This document shows positions 30,986 through 45,293 of a DNA stretch of 64,000 bases, one piece after another. Within the stretch, counting starts at the first letter, position 1. Every line of letters begins with the position of its first letter. A program made the position numbers and the translations under genes. Source of the stretch: Urophycis tenuis (taxonomy: Eukaryota; Chordata; Actinopteri; Gadiformes; Phycidae); assembly GCA_036785325.1 (NCBI GenBank), contig JAXIVH010000041.1, positions 1,240,001 through 1,304,000 on the forward strand. Reading direction: 5' to 3'. Under the pieces are notes generated by a model. It saw nothing but the letters and a program-made list of their open reading frames with translations. It made no database searches and was not told the DNA's origin.

Positions 30986-31353
30986 CCCCCTGACCAGCAC
31001 AAACCAGTTGTTAACACCGCTAGGTAGCCCTGGTTTGGCCAATCAGGGCCGGAGCTTGGTTCTTGTCCTCTGTTGGGTCCAGATGAACTAGCAGAAAACT
31101 GGGGTCACGAAGGACCGAGGCCAGCCGTGACAAAGCACTGCCTCCACGGTCCCCCAATGCAGCTATCCTCAGCGATGGGTGTCCAGACCTAGGAAAGACC
31201 AAGACCAGCCCCGACCAGTGGTGCCTTCCCAGTCGGTCCCAGGGTAGGAAAGGCCAAGGCCAGCCGCGACTAAGCACTGCCTCCCTGGCCCCTCCAGGAC
31301 CCCATGCCGAACAGCCTGTTAATAACAATTCCTGTGCCCCATACACCGCGCGA
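30986..31353 (-). other. Exon-like block A, copy 5
   Basis: Reading at 31020-31346 with one His for Arg change; donor intact. Confidence 0.5.
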
Positions 31354-31438
31354 CTACAGAGATTGTGTAGGAAGTTGACCTTAGAGAAGACTCAATGGCT
31401 TACTTTCCTCACCCAAAACAACAATTTCTTGGGGTAGT

Positions 31439-33231
31439 CTATTCTCGCCGTAGTACTTCGGTAATGGGTTTTTTTGTGAAAAGTTTTCCGGATGAAAAGC
31501 ATGCTGGGTAATTGTCTTCTTCCTCCAATATGTCAAGTGTAGGTTAAGGTTAGGGTAGATTTAGGGGTAGAGTTAGCAGTTAACCTTAACGTTAGGTTTG
31601 AAGTAAATGGGAGGGGTTGCGGTTAGGGTTAAGGTTAGGGCTGAGGTTAGGGTTAGGTATAAGGTTACGGTTTAGGGTTAAGGTTAGGGTTAAGGTTAGG
31701 GTTACGGTTAGGGCTAAGGTTAGGGCTAAGGTTAGAGTAAGGGTTAGGGTTAGCGTTACGGTTAGGGTAAGGTTAGGGTTAGGGTTAGAGGTTAGGGGTT
31801 AGGGGTTAGGGTTAAGATGAGGGCTGAGGTTAGGATTAAGGTTAGGGCTGAGGTTAGGGTTAGGTTTAAGGTTAGGGATAAGGTTAGGGTTGGGGTTACG
31901 GCTGAGATTGGGGTTAAGGTTAGGGTTGAGGTTAGGGTTAGTGTTATGGATAAGGTTAGGTTAAGTGTTAGGGCCAAGGTTAGGGTTAAGGTTATGGTTA
32001 AGATTAGGGTTAGGGCTAGAATTAGGGTTAGGGCTAAGGTTAGGGTTAGGGTTATGGCTGAGGTTAGGGTTAAGGTTAGGTTTGAGGTTAGTGTTAAGGT
32101 TAGGGCCAAGGTTAGGGTTAGGGTTAAGGTTAGGGTTAGGGCTAAGGTTAGGGTTAGGGTTATGGCTGAGGCTAGGGTTAGGGCTAAAGTTAGGGCAAAG
32201 GTTAGAGTTAGGGTTAGCGTTAGAGTTAGGGTAGGGTTAGTGTTGGAGGTTAGGGTAGGCTTAGGGTTAGAGTTAGAGTAGGGGTTAGGGTTAGAGTTAG
32301 AGTAGGGGTTAGGGTTATTGTTAAGGCTAAGGTTAGGGGTTGAGGTTAGTGTTAAGATTAGGGCCAAGGTAAGGGTTAGTGTTAGGGTTGAGTTAGGGTT
32401 AGGGCTAAGGTTAGGCCTATGGTTAGGGTTGGGGTTGAGGTTATCCCTAGGGTTAGAGTTAGAGCTAGAGATTGAGGAAGGTAGAGTCAAGGTGAGACAG
32501 TCTGTACGGACTGAACTCACCCCCGCCGGATCGGGCTAGTACACTCTATCTCCCCCAACTCCCTCATTTCCATGAGGGAAGACAGGGGAGAAGAGATGGG
32601 AGGAGTATATATATTTAATATATATTTTTTTAGTAAATAAATACATCGAGAGACTCACCGCTGGAGTGGGTTTTAATCTTTGTATTCAAGGTTGTTCCTC
32701 CTCTTTTGATTCCTCGCTGGTGGTGCGTCGTCTCCACCTAGTGGTCGTTTTGTGAAGAAGAGTTATAGAAATAGAAATAGAAATACTCTATTGTTCCCAG
32801 GTTGGGAAATTGCATTAATAGGTAAGTAATAATAATAATAATAGGTAATTGCAATAGTTGGTAAGGTAATCTATATTTCATTTATTTATTTATATTTGTA
32901 TATTTATTTAGTCTATTTATTTATTCATTTTTGTTTATTTATTTATTTAGATAAAGAGGATCACAGCTGGAGTGAGTTTTTAGTCTTTGTGTTAAAGGCT
33001 GGTTGCCTTCTTTTGATTCTTCAGTGGTGGTCCATCGCCTCCATCTAGTGGTCGTTTTGTGAATAACAGTTGGTAAGGTAATATAAATGGGTTGTGTAGA
33101 GAGCCCGTTCTTTCGATGGCCCTGGCTCGGTTAGGTTCGTTAGAGTTATCTCGATGACCCCCCCCCCACCTCATCCAACGACTCGGTTGTTGAATAGGGG
33201 ATCAAAGGCAGTTGCACTCGCCAATATCAAG
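31439..33231 (+). repeat. T unit 6 (long form, joins satellite)
   Basis: Long tail with stem-loops from 32491. It ends at the same CCAATATCAAG join to satellite as unit 3. Its head lacks one G (CGCCGTAGTACTT). Confidence 0.9.
31541..32470 (+). repeat. Degenerate TTAGGG tract, unit 6
   Basis: Same variant order as unit 1. Confidence 0.9.
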
Positions 33232-33768
33232 CTTAGATTTCCCCGCTTATAATGAGCCCATCCCCGAGCAATTTGGTTGCTCAGAGACAAAACTGTGTCA
33301 GGTTGACTGAAGTCTACCCAGCAGCTAAAAACATACCTTCAACGTTTCAATTAACATCAATCTTTCCTTACAGATCACAAATTAATTAGCTTAGTATTTC
33401 AACGACCAATGAGTCAATATAGTCTTGCCATACGCCGTTGGAAAGCTTAGATTTCCCCGCTTAAAATGAGCCCATCCGCGAGCAGTCTGCTTGCTCACAG
33501 ACAAAACTGCGTCAGGTTGACTGAAGTCTACCCAGCAGCTAAAAACATACCTTCAACGTTTCAATTAAGATCAATCTTTCAATAAAGAACAGAAATTAAT
33601 TAGCTTAGTATTTAAACGACCTATGACTCAATATAGTCTTGCCATACGCCGTTGCGAACCTTAGATTTCCCCGCTTAAAATGAGCCCATCCCCGAGCAAT
33701 TTGGTTGCTCACAGACAAAACTGCGTCAGGTTGACTGAAGTCTACCCAGCAGCTAAAAACATACCTTC
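33232..33768 (+). repeat. 214-bp satellite, array 8
   Basis: Two and a half monomers in the same order and types as array 1, starting right after the T unit. Confidence 0.9.
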
Positions 33769-34016
33769 AACTTTTCAATGCACGCGTTTTTTTTGTAACA
33801 CGTGTAGCTATGATAAAGGACACATGTTTTGGCCTGTTTTATTATTCATAGTTGGCTTAACAGTAATAGAATATTATTATATGCTATAAGTGACCAGACG
33901 TCCGAGATCAAAACTGGGAGCATAATCCCCGAGAAGGGGGAAAAAAAGGGTCAGCTATGTTTAAGTATATATATATATGTGTGTGTATATATGCGTGTGT
34001 GTGTGTGTATATATGC

Positions 34017-34057
<41 letters not shown>

Positions 34058-34775
34058 AATCACTTACTTGGAACGGCATTATCCCACATCGCTGTGAAGG
34101 GATGGCGTTAACCAGGTGGGCGTGCAACCCCTCGAGAGAGTTGCTGCCTCACCGGCACTTGTACTTGTTCAGCCGGATGCAGTTCTTCACAACCACCTTC
34201 ACAGAGACATACAGCTGTATGCCAGGGGGGTCATGTAACACACAACCTATTGCAAGGTCCTCATTTATGCTGGTGTCATTTTGAAATGTTACCATATACA
34301 AGTTTGAATGGTTTTGACACACGATGACTGCAGAGACAGCTGCAGGATGGCCCACGAAGCAGGACGGAGGGGGCCTGTGGCTGTGCGGGGAGGACCAGCG
34401 GTATGGGTGCTGCCGACACAGGGGGCGGGCGGGCCACAGGCTGACGCAGCAGGAGGCCTCGGCTGGAGGCGGGTGGGCGCAGGAGGCTTCGGCCGGGTGG
34501 AGGACGACAACGCAGTGGGCTGAACGGGCCGGTTGGTGGGAGTCACAGGCTCTGGCTCATCAACAAATAACCTGGAAATATAAAATACACACGTGATCAG
34601 TATTGATATTGATATCTTTTATAAGAACACTGTTCATACCGTTTACACTTTTTATACAACTGTTTATACAATGTCCATACTGTTTATTTATTAATGTTTA
34701 TCACTGAAAAATAAAGGTGACTTGGTATGACTTGTGTGCTATTTTCTTTCCACAGCCAACAGAACACACATGAAT
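33769..34775. repeat. Insert with block B, copy 7
   Basis: Microsatellite at 33966-34054, otherwise like copy 1. Confidence 0.8.
34068..34571 (-). other. Exon-like block B, copy 7
   Basis: 504 bp, sub-type H with the TGA stop; both splice signals are kept. Confidence 0.5.
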
Positions 34776-34834
34776 CAGCTTATTATTTCGACGACCCATG
34801 GGCAAATATAGTCATGCCATACGTCGTTGGAAAG

Positions 34835-37800
34835 CTTAGATTTCCCCGTTTAAAATGAGCCCATCTCCGAGCAATTTGGTTGCTCACAGACAAATCTGCG
34901 TCAGGTTGACTGAAGTCTACACAGCAGCTAAAGACATACCTTCAACGTTTCAATTAACATCAATCTTTCCTTACAGAACACAAATGAATTAGCTTAGTAT
35001 TTCAACGACCCTTTAGTGAATATAGTCTTGCCATACGCCGTTGGAAAGCTTAGATTTCCCCGCTTAAAATGAGCCCATCCGCGAGCAGTCTGGTTGATCA
35101 CAGACAAATCTGCGTCAGGTTGACTGAAGTCTACACAGCAGCTTAAGACATACCTTCAACGTTTCAATTAACATCAATCTTTCCTTACAGAACACAAATT
35201 AATTAGCTTAGTATTTAAACGACCCATGAGTCAATATAGTCTTGCCATACGCCGTTGGAAAGCTTAGATTTCCCCGCTTAAAATGAGCCCATCCCCGAGC
35301 AGTCTGGTTGATCACAGACTAAAATGCGTCAGGTTGACTGAAGTCTACCCAGCAGCTAAAAACATACCTTCAACGTTTCAATTAACATCAATCTTTCCTT
35401 ACAGAACACAAATTAATTAGCTTAGTATTTCAACGGCCCTTTGGTGAATATAGTCTTACCATACGCCGTTGAAAAGCTTAGATTTCCCTGCTTAAAATGA
35501 GCCCATCCGCCAGCAGTCTGGTTGATCACAGACTAAACTGCGTCAGGTTGACTGAAGTCTACACAGCAGCTAAAGACATACCTTCAACGTTTCAATTTAC
35601 ATCAATCTTTCCTTACAGAACACTAATTAATTAGCTTAGTATTTCAACGACCCATGAGTCAATATAGTCTTGCCATACGCCGTTGGAAAGCTTAGATTTT
35701 CTCCGCTTAAAATGAGCCCATCCGTGAGCAGTCTGGTTGATCACAGACTAAACTGGGTCAGGTTGACTGAAGTCTACCCAGCAGCTAAAAACATACCTTC
35801 AACGTTTCAATTAACATCAATCTTTCCTTACAGAACACAAATTAATTAGCTTAGTATTTCAACGACCCATGAGTCGATATAGTCTTGCCATACGCCGTTG
35901 GAAAGCTTAGATTTCCCTGCTTAAAATGAGCCCATCCGCGAGCAGTCTGGTTGATCACAGACTAAACTGCGTCAGGTTGACTGAAGTCTACCCAGCAGCT
36001 AAAAACATACCTTCAACGTTTCAATTAACATCAATCTTTCCTTACGGAACACAAATTAATTAGCTTAGTATTTCAACGACCCTTTGGTGAATATAGTCTT
36101 GCCATACGCCGTTGGAAAGCTTAGATTTCCCCGCTTATAATGAGCCCATCCCCGAGCAATTTGGTTGCTCACAGACTAAACTGCGTCAGGTTGACTGAAG
36201 TCTACCCAGCAGCTAAAAACATACCTTCAACGTTTCAATTAACATCAATCTTTCCTTACAGAACACAAATTAATTAGCTTAGTATTTCAACGACCCATGA
36301 GTCAATATAGTCTTGCCATACGCCGTTGGAAAGCTTAGATTTCCCCGCTTAAAATGAGCCCATCCGCGAGCAGTCTAGTTGATCACAGACTAAACTGCGT
36401 CAGGTTGAATGAAGTCTACCCAGCAGCCAAAAACATACCTTTAACGTTTCAATTAACATCAATCTTTCCTTACAGAACACAAATTAATTAGCTTAGTATT
36501 TCAACGGCCCTTTGGTGAATATAGTCTTACCATACGCCGTTGAAAAGCTTAGATTTCCCTGCTTAAAATGAGCCTATCCGCCAGCAGTCTGGTTGATCAC
36601 AGACAAAACTGTGTCAGGTTGAGTGAAGTCTACCCAGCAGCTAAAAACATACCTTCAACGTTTCAATTAACATCAATCTTTCCTTACAGAACACAAATTA
36701 ATTATCTTAGTATTTCAACGACCCATGAGTCGATATAGTCTTGCCATACGCCGTTGGAAAGCTTAGATTTCCCCGCTTAAAATGAGCCCATCCGCGAGCA
36801 GTCTGGTTGATCACAGACTAAACTGCGTCAGGTTGACTGAAGTCTACCCAGCAGCTAAAAACATACCTTCAACGTTTCAATTAACATCAATCTTTCCTTA
36901 CAGAACACAAATTAATTAGCTTAGTATTTCAACGACCCTTTGGTGAATATAGTCTTGCCATACACCGTTGGAAAGCTTAGATTTCCCCGCTTATAATGAG
37001 CCCATCCCCGAGCAATTTGGTTGCTCACAGACTAAACTGCGTCAGGTTGACTGAAGTCTACCCAGCAGCTAAAAACATACCTTCAACGTTTCAATTAACA
37101 ACAATCTTTCCTTACAGAACACAAATTAATTAGCTTAGTATTTCAACGACCCATGAGTCAATATAGTCTTGCCATACGCCGTTGGAAAGCTTAGATTTCC
37201 CCGCTTAAAATGAGCCCATCCGCGAGCAGTCTGGTTGATCACAGACTAAACTGCGTCAGGTTGAATGAAGTCTACCCAGCAGCCAAAAACATACCTTTAA
37301 CGTTTCAATTAACATCAATCTTTCCTTACAGAACACAAATTAATTAGCTTAGTATTTCAACGGCCCTTTGGTGAATATAGTCTTACCATACGCCGTTGAA
37401 AAGCTTAGATTTCCCTGCTTAAAATGAGCCTATCCGCCAGCAGTCTGGTTGATCACAGACAAAACTGTGTCAGGTTGAGTGAAGTCTACCCAGCAGCTAA
37501 AAACATACCTTCAACGTTTCAATTAACATCAATCTTTCCTTACAGAACACAAATTAATTATCTTAGTATTTCAACGACCCATGAGTCAATATAGTCTTGC
37601 CATACGCCGTTGGAAAGCTTAGATTTCCCCGCTTAAAATGAGCCCATCCGCGAGCAGTCTGGTTGATCACAGACTAAACTGCGTCAGGTTGACTGAAGTC
37701 TACCCAGCAGCTAAAAACATACCTTCAACGTTTCAATTAACATCAATCTTTCCTTACAGAACACAAATTAATTAGCTTAGTATTTCAACGTCCCATGAGT

Positions 37801-40800
37801 CAATATAGTCTTGCCATACGCCGTTGGAAAGCTTAGATTTCCCCGTTTAAAATGAGCCCATCCCCGAGCAATTTGGTTGCTCACAGACTAAACTGCGTCA
37901 GGTTGACTGAAGTCTACCCAGCAGCTAAAAACATACCTTCAACGTTTCAATTAACAACAATCTTTCCTTACAGAACACAAATTAATTAGCTTAGTATTTC
38001 AACGACCCATGAGTCAATATAGTCTTGCCATACGCCGTTGGAAAGCTTAGATTTCCCCGCTTAAAATGAGCCCATCCGCGAGCAGTCTGGTTGATCACAG
38101 ACTAAACTGCGTCAGGTTGAATGAAGTCTACCCAGCAGCCAAAAACATACCTTTAACGTTTCAATTAACATCAATCTTTCCTTACAGAACACAAATTAAT
38201 TAGCTTAGTATTTCAACGGCCCTTTGGTGAATATAGTCTTACCATACGCCGTTGAAAAGCTTAGATTTCCCTGCTTAAAATGAGCCTATCCGCCAGCAGT
38301 CTGGTTGATCACAGACAAAACTGTGTCAGGTTGAGTGAAGTCTACCCAGCAGCTAAAAACATACCTTCAACGTTTCAATTAACATCAATCTTTCCTTACA
38401 GAACACAAATTAATTATCTTAGTATTTCAACGACCCATGAGTCAATATAGTCTTGCCATACGCCGTTGGAAAGCTTAGATTTCCCCGCTTAAAATGAGCC
38501 CATCCGCGAGCAGTCTGGTTGATCACAGACTAAACTGCGTCAGGTTGACTGAAGTCTACCCAGCAGCTAAAAACATACCTTCAACGTTTCAATTAACATC
38601 AATCTTTCCTTACAGAACACAAATTAATTAGCTTAGTATTTCAACGACCCATGAGTCAATATAGTCTTGCCATACGCCGTTGGAAAGCTTAGATTTCCCC
38701 GTTTAAAATGAGCCCATCCGCGAGCAGTCCGGTTGATCACAGACTAAACTGCGTCAGGTTGAATGAAGTCTACCCAGCAGCCAAAAACATACCTTTAACG
38801 TTTCAATTAACATCAATCTTTCCTTACAGAACACAAATTAATTAGCTTAGTATTTCAACGACCCATGAGTCAATATAGTCTTGCCATACGCCGTTGGAAA
38901 GCTTAGATTTCCCCGCTTAAAATGAGCCCATCCGCGAGCAGTCTGGTTGATCACAGACTAAACTGCGTCAGGTTGAATGAAGTCTACCCAGCAGCTAAAA
39001 ACATACCTTCAACGTTTCAATTAACATCAATCTTTCCTTACAGAACACAAATTAATTATCTTAGTATTTCAACGACCCATGAGTCAATATAGTCTTGCCA
39101 TACGCCGTTGGAAAGCTTAGATTTCCCCGCTTAAAATGAGCCCATCCGCGAGCAGTCTGGTTGATCACAGACTAAACTGCGTCAGGTTGACTGAAGTCTA
39201 CCCAGCAGCTAAAAACATACCTTCAACGTTTCAATTAACATCAATCTTTCCTTACAGAACACAAATTAATTAGCTTAGTATTTCAACGACCCTTTGGTGA
39301 ATATAGTCTTGCCATACGCCGTTGGAAAGCTTAGATTTCCCCGCTTATAATGAGCCCATCCCCGAGCAATTTGGTTGCTCACAGACTAAACTGCGTCAGG
39401 TTGACTGAAGTCTACCCAGCAGCTAAAAACATACCTTCAACGTTTCAATTAACATCAATCTTTCCTTACAGAACACAAATTAATTAGCTTAGTATTTCAA
39501 TGACCCATGAGTCAATATAGTCTTGCCATACGCCGTTGGAAAGCTTAGATTTCCCTGCTTAAAATGAGCCCATCCGCGAGCAGTCTGGTTGATCACAGAC
39601 TAAACTGCGTCAGGTTGAATGAAGTCTACCCAGCAGCCAAAAACATACCTTTAACGTTTCAATTAACATCAATCTTTCCTTACAGAACACAAATTAATTA
39701 GCTTAGTATTTCAACGGCCCTTTGGTGAATATAGTCTTCCCATACGCCGTTGAAAAGCTTAGATTTCCCTGCTTAAAATGAGCCTATCCGCCAGCAGTCT
39801 GGTTGATCACAGACAAAACTGTGTCAGGTTGAGTGAAGTCTACCCAGCAGCTAAAAACATACCTTCAACGTTTCAATTAACATCAATCTTTCCTTACAGA
39901 ACACAAATTAATTATCTTAGTATTTCAACGACCCATGAGTCAATATAGTCTTGCCATACGCCGTTGGAAAGCTTAGATTTCCCCGCTTAAAGTGAGCCCA
40001 TCCGCGAGCAGTCTGGTTGATCACAGACAAAACTGTGTCAGGTTGAGTGAAGTCTACCCAGCAGCCAAAAACATACCTTTAACGTTTCAATTAACATCAA
40101 TCTTTCCTTACAGAACACAAATTAATTAGCTTAGTATTTCAACGGCCCTTTGGTGAATATAGTCTTACCATACGCCGTTGAAAAGCTTAGATTTCCCTGC
40201 TTAAAATGAGCCTATCCGCCAGCAGTCTGGTTGATCACAGACAAAACTGTGTCAGGTTGACTGAAGTCTACCCAGCAGCTAAAAACATACCTTCAACGTT
40301 TCAATTAACATCAATCTTTCCTTACAGAACACAAATTAATTATCTTAGTATTTCAACGACCCATGAGTCAATATAGTCTTGCCATACGCCGTTGGAAAGC
40401 TTGGATTTCCCCGCTTAAAATGAGCCCATCCGCGAGCAGTCTGGTTGATCACAGACTAAACTGCGTCAGGTTGACTGAAGTCTACCCAGCAGCTAAAAAC
40501 ATACCTTCAACGTTTCAATTAACATCAATCTTTCCTTACAGAACACAAATTAATTAGCTTAGTATTTCAACGACCCATGAGTCAATATAGTCTTGCCATA
40601 CGCCGTTGGAAAGCTTAGATTTCCCCGCTTAAAATGAGCCCATCCGCGAGCAGTCTGGTTGATCACAGACTAAACTGCGTCAGGTTGAATGAAGTCTACC
40701 CAGCAGCCAAAAACATACCTTTAACGTTTCAATTAACATCAATCTTTCCTTACAGAACACAAATTAATTAGCTTAGTATTTCAACGACCCATGAGTCAAT

Positions 40801-41922
40801 ATAGTCTTGCCATACGCCGTTGGAAAGCTTAGATTTCCCCGCTTAAAATGAGCCCATCCGCGAGCAGTCTGGTTGATCACAGACTAAACTGCGTCAGGTT
40901 GAATGAAGTCTACCCAGCAGCTAAAAACATACCTTCAACGTTTCAATTAACATCAATCTTTCCTTACAGAACACAAATTAATTATCTTAGTATTTCAACG
41001 ACCCATGAGTCAATATAGTCTTGCCATACGCCGTTGGAAAGCTTAGATTTCCCCGCTTAAAATGAGCCCATCCGCGAGCAGTCTGGTTGATCACAGACTA
41101 AACTGCGTCAGGTTGACTGAAGTCTACCCAGCAGCTAAAAACATACCTTCAACGTTTCAATTAACATCAATCTTTCCTTACAGAACACAAATTAATTAGC
41201 TTAGTATTTCAACGACCCTTTGGTGAATATAGTCTTGCCATACGCCGTTGGAAAGCTTAGATTTCCCCGCTTATAATGAGCCCATCCCCGAGCAATTTGG
41301 TTGCTCACAGACTAAACTGCGTCAGGTTGACTGAAGTCTACCCAGCAGCTAAAAACATACCTTCAACGTTTCAATTAACATCAATCTTTCCTTACAGAAC
41401 ACAAATTAATTAGCTTAGTATTTCAATGACCCATGAGTCAATATAGTCTTGCCATACGCCGTTGGAAAGCTTAGATTTCCCCGCTTAAAATGAGCCCATC
41501 CGCGAGCAGTCTGGTTGATCACAGACTAAACTGCGTCAGGTTGAATGAAGTCTACCCAGCAGCCAAAAACATACCTTTAACGTTTCAATTAACATCAATC
41601 TTTCCTTACAGAACACAAATTAATTAGCTTAGTATTTCAACGGCCCTTTGGTGAATATAGTCTTACCATACGCCGTTGAAAAGCTTAGATTTCCCTGCTT
41701 AAAATGAGCCTATCCGCCAGCAGTCTGGTTGATCACAGACAAAACTGTGTCAGGTTGAGTGAAGTCTACCCAGCAGCTAAAAACATACCTTCAACGTTTC
41801 AATTAACATCAATCTTTCCTTACAGAACACAAATTAATTATCTTAGTATTTCAACGACCCATGAGTCAATATAGTCTTGCCATACGCCGTTGGAAAGCTT
41901 AGATTTCCCCGCTTAAAATGAG
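34835..41922 (+). repeat. Long 214-bp satellite array with higher-order repeats
   Basis: About 33 monomers with no block-B insert. The marker variant AGCCTATCCG occurs at 36571, 37427, 38283, 39781, 40209 and 41707, so steps are 856, 856, 1498, 428 and 1498 bp, all multiples of 214 (4, 4, 7, 2 and 7 monomers). The 38283-39781 and 40209-41707 blocks are closely similar. The array stops mid-monomer at GAGCC|CTCATCCAACG, joining T-unit spacer. No real gene is present; a 64-codon frame near 40363 is satellite. Confidence 0.9.
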
Positions 41923-42969
41923 CCCTCATCCAACGACTCGGTAGTTGAATAGGGGATCAAAGGCAGTTGCACTCGCCAATATCTAGTCATCCGCAGCTCT
42001 CTGTTCCCATATTACCAAGAATGAAGTAAAACGAAATGGTTATCTGTCTTGTTGTGATATAACCGCTGATTTGGAGATATAGACTTGTTTTTCCTTTTCC
42101 CAAAGGTTTTCTTTGTTCCAAGATGAAGGTCAATCTAGTTTGATTGAAGGTACTTCCAATGCATTGGTATATTTACTTATTTGAATAAAGACGAGTCACA
42201 GCTGGACTGAGACTTTTCTTTTCCATTTCTATTTTAGTATAAACGTGCTATCGAAATATTAGGACACGTCATCAGTAGTGGACCCTGGGATCATAGGGTG
42301 TTTCTGGCCATTGTCACTATACACCCTCACCCAAGGGAGGCCCCCCCGAGAGTGATCAATTCTCAAGGTGTGTCGTTTCCGAAATGGAATTGGTATTGGG
42401 TTTAAGCTTTTTTAGGAGTGATCATTTGTTGAGGTAACGTCGAGGTAAGTAAAGGTAAGTAAAACACTTTTTAGGATACATTGTTTTGGTTATGGAGAGG
42501 AGGGGGCACATACTTACCCCCTGACCAGCACAAACCAGTTGTTAACACCGCTAGGTAGCCCTGGTTTGGCCAATCAGGGCCGGAGCTTGGTTCTTGTCCT
42601 CTGTTGGGTCCAGATGAACTAGCAGAAAACTGGGGTCACGAAGGACCGAGGCCAGCCGTGACAAAGCACTGCCTCCACGGTCCCCCAATGCAGCTATCCT
42701 CAGCGATGGGTGTCCAGACCTAGGAAAGACCAAGACCAGCCCCGACCAGCGGTGCCTTCCCAGTCGGTCCCAGGGTAGGAAAGGCCAAGGCCAGCCGCGA
42801 CTAAGCACTGCCTCCCTGGCCCCTCCAGGACCCCATGCCGAACAGCCTGTTAATAACAATTCCTGTGCCCCATACACCGCGCGACTACAGAGATTGTGTA
42901 GGAAGTTGACCTTAGAGAAGACTCAATGGCTTACTTTCCTCACCCAAAACAACAATTTCTTGGGGTAGT
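41923..42969 (+). repeat. Rear part of a T unit (spacer plus block A)
   Basis: Begins at CTCATCCAACGACTCGG, just past the C run that other units have, so the join with the satellite removed everything before it. Confidence 0.85.
42517..42884 (-). other. Exon-like block A, copy 6
   Basis: Reading at 42551-42877, same peptide as copy 1; donor intact. Confidence 0.5.
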
Positions 42970-43072
42970 CTATTCTCGCCGTAAGTACTTCGGTAATGGG
43001 TTTTTTTGTGAAAAGTTTTCCGGATGAAATGCATGCTGGGTAATTGTCTTCTTCCTCCAATATGTCAAGTGT

Positions 43073-44000
43073 AGGTTAAGGTTAGGGTAGATTTAGGGGT
43101 AGAGTTAGCAGTTAACCTTAACGTTAGGTTTGAAGTAAATGGGAGGGGTTGCGGTTAGGGTTAAGGTTAGGGCTGAGGTTAGGGTTAGGTATAAGGTTAC
43201 GGTTTAGGGTTAAGGTTAGGGTTAAGGTTAGGGTTACGGTTAGGGCTAAGGTTAGGGCTAAGGTTAGAGTAAGGGTTAGGGTTAGCGTTACGGTTAGGGT
43301 AAGGTTAGGGTTAGGGTTAGAGGTTAGGGGTTAGGGGTTAGGGTTAAGATGAGGGCTGAGGTTAGGGTTAAGGTTAGGGCTGAGGTTAGGGTTAGGTATA
43401 AGGTTAGGGATAAGGTTAGGGTTGGGGTTACGGCTGAGATTGGGGTTAAGGTTAGGGTTGAGGTTAGGGTTAGTGTTATGGATAAGGTTAGGTTAAGTGT
43501 TAGGGCCAAGGTTAGGGTTAAGGTTATGGTTAAGATTAGGGTTAGGGCTAGAATTAGGGTTAGGGCTAAGGTTAGGGTTAGGGTTATGGCTGAGGTTAGG
43601 GTTAAGGTTAGGTTTGAGGTTAGTGTTAAGGTTAGGGCCAAGGTTAGGGTTAGGGTTAAGGTTAGGGTTAGGGCTAAGGTTAGGGTTAGGGTTATGGCTG
43701 AGGCTAGGGTTAGGGCTAAAGTTAGGGCAAAGGTTAGAGTAGGGTTAGCGTTAGAGTTAGGGTAGGGTTAGTGTTGGAGGTTAGGGTAGGCTTAGGGTTA
43801 GAGTTAGAGTAGGGGTTAGGGTTAGAGTTAGAGTAGGGGTTAGGGTTAGTGTTAAGGCTAAGGTTAGGGGTTGAGGTTAGTGTTAAGATTAGGGCCAAGA
43901 TAAGGGTTAGTGTTAGGGTTGAGTTAGGGTTAGGGCTAAGGTTAGGCCTATGGTTAGGGTTGGGGTTGAGGTTATCCCTAGGGTTAGAGTTAGAGCTAGA
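43073..44000 (+). repeat. Degenerate TTAGGG tract, unit 7
   Basis: Same variant order as unit 1 apart from the small deletion near 43739. Confidence 0.9.
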
Positions 44001-45293
44001 GATTGAGGAAGGTAGAGTCAAGGTGAGACAGTCTGTACGGACTGAACTCACCCCCGCCGGATCGGGCTAGTACACTCTATCTCCCCCAACTCCCTCATTT
44101 CCATGAGGGAAGACAGGGGAGAAGAGATGGGAGGAGTATATATATTTAATATATATTTTTTTAGTAAATAAATACATCGAGAGACTCACCGCTGGAGTGG
44201 GTTTTAATCTTTGTATTCAAGGTTGTTCCTCCTCTTTTGATTCCTCGCTGGTGGTGCGTCGTCTCCACCTGGTGGTCGTTTTGTGAAGAAGAGTTATAGA
44301 AATAGAAATAGAAATACTCTATTGTTCCTAGGTTGGGAAATTGCATTAATAGGTAAGTAATAATAATAATAATAGGTAATTGCAATAGTTGGTAAGGTAA
44401 TCTATATTTAATTTATTTATTTATATTTGTATATTTATTTAGTCTATTTATTTATTCATTTTTGTTTATTTATTAATTTAGATAAAGAGGATCACAGCTG
44501 GAGTGAGTTTTTAGTCTTTGTGTTAAAGGCTGGTTGCCTTCTTTTGATTCTTCAGTGGTGGTCCATCGCCTCCATCTAGTGGTCGTTTTGTGAATAACAG
44601 TTGGTAAGGTAATATAAATGGGTTGTGTAGAGAGCCCGTTCTTTCGATGGCCCTGGCTCGGTTAGGTTCGTTAGAGTTATCTCGATGACCCCCCCCCCCA
44701 CCTCATCCAACGACTCGGTAGTTGAATAGGGGATCAAAGGCAGTTGCACTCGCCAATATCTAGTCATCCGCAGCTCTCTTTTCCCATATTACCAAGAATG
44801 AAGTAAAACGAAATGGTTATCTGTCTTGTTGTGATATAACCGCTGATTTGGAGATATAGACTTGTTTTTCCTTTTCCCAAAGGTTTTCTTTGTTCCAAGA
44901 TGAAGGTCAATCTAGTTTGATTGAAGGTACTTCCAATGCATTGGTATATTTACTTATTTGAATAAAGACGAGTCACAGCTGGAGTGAGACTTTTCTTTTC
45001 CATTTCTATTTTAGTATAAACGTGCTATCGAAATATTAGGACACGTCATCAGTAGTGGACCCTGGGATCATAGGGTGTTTCTGGCCATTGTCACTATACA
45101 CCCTCACCCAAGGGAGGCCCCCCCGAGAGTGATCAATTCTCAAGGTGTGTCGTTTCCGAAATGGAATTGGTATTGGGTTTAAGCTTTTTTAGGAGTGATC
45201 ATTTGTTGAGGTAACGTCGAGGTAAGTAAAGGTAAGTAAAACACTTTTTAGGATACATTGTTTTGGTTATGGAGAGGAGGGGGCACATACTTA

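Larger units (their letters stand above)
29366..31438 (+). repeat. T unit 5 (short form)
   Basis: 2073 bp, same 710-bp deletion as unit 2. The C run after ATCTCGATGA is shorter than in unit 2. Confidence 0.9.

Noticed and set aside
34835..41922. CRISPR-like array
   Set aside because: The repeats are contiguous 214-bp monomers with no unique spacers, in a eukaryotic context.
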